Shown: in pieces, positions 57,840 to 64,000 of the stretch
How positions within the stretch are numbered: position 1 is the first letter of the stretch
How the letters are laid out: each line of letters begins with the position of its first letter
Assembly: GCA_037447655.1 (NCBI GenBank)
Contig: JBBHKE010002679.1
Span: 1 to 64,000 of the forward strand
Length of the DNA: 64,000 nucleotides
Source: Zygnema cylindricum
Lineage: Eukaryota; Streptophyta; Zygnematophyceae; Zygnematales; Zygnemataceae
Reading direction: 5' to 3'
The notes under the pieces: generated by a model
The model's input: only the letters and a program-made list of their open reading frames with translations
Told to the model about the DNA's origin: nothing
Database searches by the model: none
Translations under genes and position numbers: made by a program

Positions 57840-59430
57840 AAGAAAAAAACTCTTTAATTCCCGAAGGTATGTTTAGTATATATTGACATTGTACATCGCC
57901 ACTTTGACTTCAAAAGCACCACTCTTGGGTGGTCTGAGTGGTGATTTGGTATTGGGGTGTGTTTCAAAGGGATTTCTCTAACAAACAATTAGAAATGCAG
58001 CCACTTTATACAATTTTTTTCTTACGATACAATTAGATTTAAAAAAAAACATGTCATGTTATCTCTAATTTCCTATTTCAAATATAAAAAAGACAAAAAG
58101 GGAGAAGGGAGGGGGTGAAACGGGGAGGGGGCAGGGAGGGGGCAGGTCAAATACATGAATTACAAGAAAATCTAGTAGAAATTTGTATTTCAATTTTAGG
58201 GAGGATGATGTTGTATAAAACATACCTTTTATTGCCCTCTCTTTTCCCCCTCCTTCCTCTCTTTCACCCCTCACTCTTGAGACGAGTCCCTTATAAATGT
58301 CATAAACACATAAAAAAATGTCTGGATTTTTTAAATGCAAGTAAAATTCAAACAAATTATCATTTTTGAAAATGCATGAAAGATGCCCACATGTTTTGGG
58401 ATGAAATTATAAAAGTAATCGGAAAGGTATAATTGACAATCTACGAAAAAAAAGGAAGTAGGGTAGGTTTCACTGATTAAAAAAATGCTAGCTAAATGAT
58501 CGAACCATTAAATCTCATATTGATTTATGTAAGGTTTGGAAAGTTATATGAGAAAAAAATTCGGATCCAAAATGTTGGTTAAGTCAATTGAGAATATAAG
58601 AAAACGTAGATGGTCGAAAATAGGTCGTTTGAGGAATTTTTTTTTTCAAGAAATATGATACTAGTAAATTTCGATAATAAGATGACGACAATTTAAGTTT
58701 CTCGAAACCAGCAACACAACAACCAAAATAGGAGATCCGAAAATTGGAGATCAGTTTTAGAGCCGTAAAATTTAGATGATAATTCAAAAACCGTGCAGAA
58801 GAAAAAAAAGGGAAAGAAATAGAGATGTTCAAAATTGAGGATAAATATCTCGAGAGAACTTTTGAACAATCCACCACATCATCTCGTCTCTTTTTTTCTC
58901 TGAAAACAAAAATGTCATTTAAGCAGTGTGTAATGATATATTTAAAAGAACATACAAATCTCCTTCGTCCTTAAATTAATCTATAAAATTCTTAGCAAGA
59001 AATACCAAAAATACCCTTTGGAAATCCATTCCCAAAAATCTCGTTTTTATTGTCTCTCTACAATTATCAACAAGGTTAACCACACTGTTTAATTTAGAAA
59101 GACCCTTCCGAGTCTACGAACTTTTGTACTCTTCACACTCTGATTAGTTAAAAGAAAAAAGTATAAAAGAAAGCAAGAAAAACAGCTGTAACGGGAAGGA
59201 AAGAAAGGGGAAAAAGATTCAAAAGGACACACACGCACGCATTTATCAAGGGTTCTAGTGGGGGGCAATAACGAATTACATTGAATTGATAAATGCCTTA
59301 AGTTTTCATATGCCTTAGTTTTTGTGATGCAAGGAGACTGTTGGGTCAATTTCACCAGAAACAACTGAAACTTAATGAAAAAATCTGATTATCGACTTTT
59401 GAACGTGCCACATTGAATAAAAAGACTTCC
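57840..59430 (+). other. Gene 3 intron, similar to gene 2 intron
   Basis: Aligns well with 37560-39100 of gene 2, including a short purine run near 58095-58145. No exon-like segment with LRR signature found. Confidence 0.5.
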
Positions 59431-59449
59431 AGGTGTATTACTTAATTTA

Positions 59450-59637
59450 GTTTGGTGCATTCTCTCCAAATGGATGCTAACTGAGGAATTTGTTGTCGAG
59501 GATGGGTTGTCGAGGTGGATATTCTTGGTGGCACAGAATTTTAGTTTGGTGTATTCTCTCCAAATGGATGCTAACTGAGGAATGGGTTGTCGAGGATGGG
59601 TTGTCGAGGTGGATATTCTTGGTGGCACAGAATTTTA
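59450..59637. repeat. 94-bp tandem duplication covering an exon start
   Basis: GTTTGGTG.ATTCTCTCCAAATGG through GGTGGCACAGAATTTTA occurs twice (period 94). The first copy contains a second GCACAG acceptor and the first exon bases upstream of the true exon at 59631. Confidence 0.85.
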
Positions 59638-59702
59638 TATAACAACCAGTTGAGTGGAAGCATTCCATCGTCCATGGGTCAACTCTCAAAAATTGAGTAT
59701 AT
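59631..59702 (+). pseudogene. LRR gene 3, LRR exon 4 (72 nt)
   Basis: Acceptor GGCACAG, donor GTAAGA; ILYNNQLSGSIPSSMGQL followed by SKIEYM. Confidence 0.85.
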
Positions 59703-59950
59703 GTAAGACTGAATTATGAGCAAAACCAATGTTCCACAGAAAGTGGGGTAGAAAGTCGTGGAAGTAAAGGCTTAAGGTTGGAGGGTTTGTTTGCAATTAA
59801 ATGAATGTTGGAAATAAATTACTCGGAATCATTTTATCGTCCATCGATCAAGCCTTACACCTTTATAAATTATAAGTTCGAGTTCGTGCTAAATGGAAGG
59901 CGTTTGAAAGGGAGGGGATGTTGGTGGGGTGGGTATGTTCGCTGTTATAG

Positions 59951-60022
59951 TGATCTATTTGGCAACCAGCTGAGTGGAAAAATGCCCTCGTCCATCGGTC
60001 AACTCTTAACCCTTGGAACATT
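59951..60022 (+). pseudogene. LRR gene 3, LRR exon 5 (72 nt)
   Basis: Acceptor GTTATAG, donor GTAAGA; DLFGNQLSGKMPSSIGQL followed by LTLGTL. Confidence 0.85.
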
Positions 60023-60572
60023 GTAAGATTGAATTATGAGCAAAGCCACCTGTAACATAAGATAAATTTTGTTTGAAAAATAGAACTTAAGTGAGAAAGA
60101 GTTTTTTTTTGTTAAATGTATCCTGGAAACATTTTATATTGCTAATGATTCTTCTACATTTCGTTTACTTTATTGGTTGAGAACGAATTTGCACTTAAAT
60201 TTTTAAAGATCTATAATATAGAATTGACACTTTTAACAATCACTTTGAGAATGGAAAATTATACACATTTATAACTAGTTACAGAAATTCTTAAGGTGAC
60301 ATAAAACTCGAAATGCAAGTTGGACCAAGTTGGACCTAAAAAAAAAAATTGAAGAAGGCTACCTAACGTGTGTACAAAACCTTTTCCTACCCTCCATATC
60401 TTCCCACCCTTTCCCTCCTAGCCTCTCACCATCTCTCCTCCGTTAAAATTCACTATCTAAACATGCATTTGAATTTGGCTATAACTTTTGACGTTGTTAA
60501 AGTTTCACTTGTTGAAAATCTTCAATTTCCACTCACGTGTTTGCATGACACATTTATTGACCTTTTGAACAG

Positions 60573-60856
60573 CTTTATTTCAAACAACTATTTCACCGGG
60601 CCCGTTGTCCGATCTAATAAACACCCATCATGTACGGAGTTGGAAACCAATTGCCTGTTTGGCTCAAACCTCCCTTCTGGATGCAAATCCAGTCTTCAAC
60701 GAAGTAAAAGCGATTGTAAAGCGTTTTGCAATGCGACACAAGTGGGAGGACCATGTGGGGGAAACGGGATTTGCTCCAATAGCACAAATGGGAGTACACG
60801 AAAATGTGCTTGCAATAAAGGATACACTAATATAGTGAACAAATTCACTTGCAAAT
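60573..60856 (+). pseudogene. LRR gene 3 exon: Cys-rich plus EGF domain
   Basis: 284 nt, intact frame, acceptor TGAACAG, donor GTAAGT; same ten Cys and EGF spacing as gene 2. Confidence 0.85.
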
Positions 60857-61209
60857 GTAAGTCTTTGTTCTGCAATGATGTCCGCTAAAAATGGAACTCC
60901 TTTTATGGCATAAGGAAAATTTGCACAGTTTCCTTTTCTTTGGTCTTGTGGCGCTCACACTTTTAACCCTTTGGTTTCAAAGTTATTGTGTTTACTTGTA
61001 TTATGATAGTTGAGCCTTCTCCTTTCATTGCAATGATTTTTTATCGTTTTGGATATCTTTTTTTAGTCCTGGCAACCGGAAAAACAAATTTAAGGTTCCC
61101 TCCAGCTTATTTATTTATAAGAGTTAGTGTTTACAAGAAGACAACAACTGTCTAAGGCTTGAAAATAAATATTTGTACTATTTTAATTCTGTTCTCTTTT
61201 TTTTTCTAG

Positions 61210-61355
61210 TAATGAGTTCACAGCCATCTCTGGGTTTTCCACCCCCACCACGCGCACCACCCTTTCCTACACCAACTCGTCTTCCTCCATCTCATCCACC
61301 TATTCGTGCCTCTCCTTCTCCACCACCTCCTCGTCCCCCTCCATTTCGTCCTTAA
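61210..61355 (+). pseudogene. LRR gene 3 last exon: Pro-rich tail and stop
   Basis: Acceptor TTTTCTAG; 47 codons with PPPPRAPPFPTPTRLPP, stop TAA at 61353. Nine nucleotides longer than in genes 1 and 2. Confidence 0.8.
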
Positions 61356-61749
61356 CTACCCTAATTCAAGATAAAGGTATCCATCCTAACTTGAACAAAG
61401 TACCGCGACAATGGAAGAGTCTTTTTGGTTAACTTGTTATTTTGATTGTCTCGGTTTGAATGTACATAAATTGTAATACTACCAATTGACTTGACGTTTT
61501 ATGTTGTGTTTTCTTTTCATCAGAATGGATTGTTATTTTGTGCACGAAGGAGAATTTAAAGCTTCTAAATGTTTTTTGGGTCAAATTTACTTCATACTAG
61601 TGTATGTGCAAATGGTGATGAAACTAGAAACCGCTAGCATGATGTTACCTTATTATGCCATTTAGTTGACTATATTAAACATCGTAGTAAAGCAACCATT
61701 ATATTGTTAACTCGGACACGTTGCCTATGTATAATGACTTTATCATGTT

Positions 61750-62800
61750 TAGCGAAATAACACGATTTTGTCATTTTGCCAAAACGTGAAAACGATACTC
61801 ATCTAAGTGCACCTTGCTACACAATTATATTGTCCATGATCCTACCATATTGAAGAAACAACATGACTTTGATGTTTTTGCCAAACAAAAAATTGACAAA
61901 CTCTCTTCTGTACTTATTGGCACTAAAACTGTTGTCTCGTGCATATCTGGTAAATCCGTTGCTTCCTTGGTTGAGGGAATTTTGTTGGGATTGTGGGTTT
62001 TCTTAGGCCACCAAAGCAACGTCTCATGGATAGCCTCTGTAACCTTCACAATATGGAGAAAAGGAACTTTGACGGCCTGGAGATAAGAAGAGATAAGAAG
62101 ACAGATATTCAAGTAATGGTCGGTAGGAAGCAACGCAAGACGAATTTTGTCTTCGTGGAGAAATGTGTCGGAAGAGATCTTGGCGCGAGTCAAGAAAGTT
62201 TGGAAGATGATGAGGCTAGCTCATTTTGTCGATTGTCTTGATGCACATAAACTACTCAATACTCTTCGGATCTAATATTTGGAGACTGTTTTTATTTATT
62301 GATGACTATGAAGAAAAGTTCAGGTTGTCAGGTTGTTTTATTTCGTTGTGGGCTGTTTTTTAGTTGACGGTATTTAGTTATGTTTTTTATTTATCGTAAA
62401 ACAGTTTGCTAGTGGGTGTTTACTTTGGCCGTTCATTAGCCGAAGAATTGATGAAATTTTATTGGTTGAAAACTCTTTGAGCGATGCTAGGTGGTTTGGG
62501 TTAATTCCCGATTACTGTTTTATTGAGAGTATCGTCTATGTTTTCTAGTAACTTTGTGTCTCAGTGGGTGTTTTATTCGGTGTTATATGATCTTATAATA
62601 GTTGACTCATAGGTCGAAAAATCATTTAAGTGCCTTTGGTGACAATACTCTAAAATTACTTACGGAACATTTGGAGAACCACGTTTTTTCTTTTTATTGG
62701 TCTATATGTTGCAATGCACATATTTACTGGCTGGATGATTTGTAGTAGTGCTTTCATCTGGTTGGTAAATTTACTTTTTCCTATGGTTTCTTCTTTAACC
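61750..62800 (+). other. Conserved block downstream of LRR gene 3, unrecognised
   Basis: Third copy of the block at 22200 and 41650. Here the stretch ASLVEGILLGLWVFLG (61960-62010 area) looks like a membrane segment, followed in another frame by VEKCVGRDLGASQESLEDDE; the joining frame is shifted by one base against units 1 and 2. 61356-61749 has nothing recognised. Confidence 0.4.
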
Positions 62801-62929
62801 TTTCTTTCCTGTTGTACCACTTGTTGCTATCTGTGCCCATTTTAGAGGTTTGTATTTCAGCGAGTTACAAAAGCAGTGGTTGTTAAGAATCACCTCTTAT
62901 CTGAGTTTAAACGTAAACACTGACTTGTT

Positions 62930-63330
62930 CGGGATTAGTCAGTCACTATATTCGATCTCTTTGCATAAATAGCAAAAAAGAAAATCCGTTTTAAGTGTAG
63001 GACAAGTACTCTTGAAACATGGGATGTTCCACACCAATGTTGGTTAACAATGTAAATCAAACTCACAGTTGTAGAGAAAAATCAGGGAAACAAAATAAAA
63101 AATACGCAAATGAGAAGGTAAAAAATGAATAAAGCAGTAGTAAGAAACAAGGATAAGAGGTTTCACTAAGAAATATGTTTATAGATTGATGCTTTTATGA
63201 TATATTCATATTCTCGAGCATAAAGTAATCAAACATTAATAATATGGAGAAAATTTGAATAATGGATACATTTATAAAACATATCACAATCACGTGTACA
63301 AGGATTGGGCCCTTGTTCAAATGAACCTCA
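62930..63330. other. Intergenic block shared with unit 2
   Basis: Matches about 43630-44030, including one copy of the 51-bp unit, and leads in unit 2 to CCS-B; a third CCS is therefore expected beyond 64000. Confidence 0.5.
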
Positions 63331-63856
63331 AACTTCAACTGGCTTGAAAAAAAGAAAACAAAGATACACGATGGACGAGCGATGACAACCTTACAATTGG
63401 CAAAGGCCATGTGGCTTTGGAAAGGGTGGATTCAAATAAAACGAAATCCAAAAAATCATTTGCGTAGGATATTCTATGACGCTCTTTTTGCCATCCATTG
63501 AACTTCACGGAAAGGACTCTGCGTTTTAAAACGTTGCAACGAAGTTCGTACAACGACATGGTACACCCACACAAATCTTACAATTGGAGTAATTTTGTAC
63601 AAATATTAAATTTTGTTCGTCTGTACAAATATTATATTCATATTATGCGCATAAGAATCTTTAGCTATTTTTAACGTTTGAACAAAGCCGACATCTCCCA
63701 GCCGAAATAAAGCCCGCATGCGAGAGGTACCTTGGTGGCACGACTTGATGGAATAGTGATCAAAATATTACTACCCCTAACGCTGTGTACCTATGTAACC
63801 AAAACTTAAGACTAAAACTTTGGATTTTAGGCCAGATTTTCCGTTGTACTTTCTAA
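63331..63856. other. Unassigned stretch before a Tourist-like element
   Basis: Diverges from unit 2 at about 63330. Two short minus frames overlap here (63195-63574) without recognisable motifs. Confidence 0.35.
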
Positions 63857-64000
63857 GGGTACTTTCGCATGTAACCGAAACTTAGTCTTGTTTCTTTGTT
63901 TTTTAGCGAAGATTCTCTGTACAACTTTCAGAGCATTCGGATGAAGACGCAAATAACTTGTTACTTATAAAAATGACTTACGTAGATGTGTGACAGATGA
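63857..64000. mobile_element. Tourist-like element, left end, cut by window end
   Basis: Starts GGGTACTTTCGCATGT after TAA (63854-63856); about 110 bp match the reverse complement of the right end of 31790-32704. Confidence 0.7.

Larger units (their letters stand above)
47809..61355 (+). pseudogene. LRR gene 3: secreted LRR-EGF-Pro-rich protein, cap exon lost
   Basis: Exons: 47809-47899 (signal peptide, intact), 48026-48035 (first 10 nt of the cap exon, then unrelated DNA), LRR exons 51483-51554, 52931-53002, 54560-54631, 59631-59702 and 59951-60022, Cys-rich/EGF exon 60573-60856 and Pro-rich last exon 61210-61355 (TAA). Splice phases match gene 2. The cap exon is cut at AGAGGGCGCT, and the 3.4 kb before the first LRR holds repeats, a stray Pro-rich exon-like piece and a 704-base gap. 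Unless the missing exon sits in the gap, the gene cannot make the normal N-terminus; exon 1 (ends phase 1) joined to the first LRR exon (needs phase 2) would also be out of frame. Five LRRs remain. Confidence 0.75.

Noticed and set aside
1-64000. tRNA, rRNA or CRISPR array
   Set aside because: No B-box-like TTCGANTCC with cloverleaf context, no rRNA core words, and no regular repeat-spacer array were seen.

Overview
The window looks like nuclear DNA of a green-lineage (streptophyte-type) eukaryote. It is AT-rich, has GT-AG introns, and carries plant-style leucine-rich-repeat (LRR) genes in which each LRR is one 72-nt exon with phase-2 introns. It also holds a copper chaperone for superoxide dismutase (CCS) gene, Stowaway-like and Tourist-like MITEs, and very long polypurine tracts. 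I cannot name the genus; a streptophyte alga is my guess. No bacterial-style operons, rRNA, tRNA or CRISPR arrays were seen.

The core is a tandem array of a unit of about 14-24 kb: a plus-strand secreted LRR/EGF/proline-rich gene followed by a minus-strand CCS gene. LRR gene 1 spans 9741-21787, gene 2 33964-41237 and gene 3 47809-61355. CCS copy A lies at 23263-25435 and copy B at 44485-46606; a third CCS would lie beyond the window. LRR and CCS genes are tail-to-tail within a unit, and each CCS is head-to-head with the next LRR gene. Only LRR gene 2 is intact by my reading: 8 exons, 912 nt, 303 residues (signal peptide, LRR N-terminal cap, 4 LRRs, Cys-rich segment plus one EGF domain, Pro-rich tail, stop). 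Gene 1 has lost its ATG and carries a small inversion that splits one LRR exon and turns the next antisense. Gene 3 has lost nearly all of its LRR-cap exon to a 3.4-kb insertion that includes a 704-base assembly gap. The two CCS copies carry different lesions.

Layout: 1-8100 holds a polypurine tract, a possible two-exon small gene (1905-2764), decayed ORFs and nested MITEs. 8100-9740 is the MITE-invaded promoter of gene 1. 9741-23000 is gene 1 with large low-complexity introns plus a conserved downstream block. 23263-25435 is CCS-A. 25450-33500 is a dense MITE and fold-back cluster. 33500-42680 is gene 2 and its downstream block. 44485-46760 is CCS-B. 46865-47808 is repeats and the gene 3 promoter. 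47809-62800 is gene 3, with a copia-like retroelement remnant (about 55290-57480) in an intron. A Tourist-like element starts at 63857 and runs off the end.

Because the units are paralogous, one copy often shows the empty site for an insertion in another. This gives internal proof of TA target duplications for the Stowaway-like family. LRR number differs between copies (7, 4 and 5) by loss of whole 72-nt exons. All gene models are read by eye; no search or alignment program was run.
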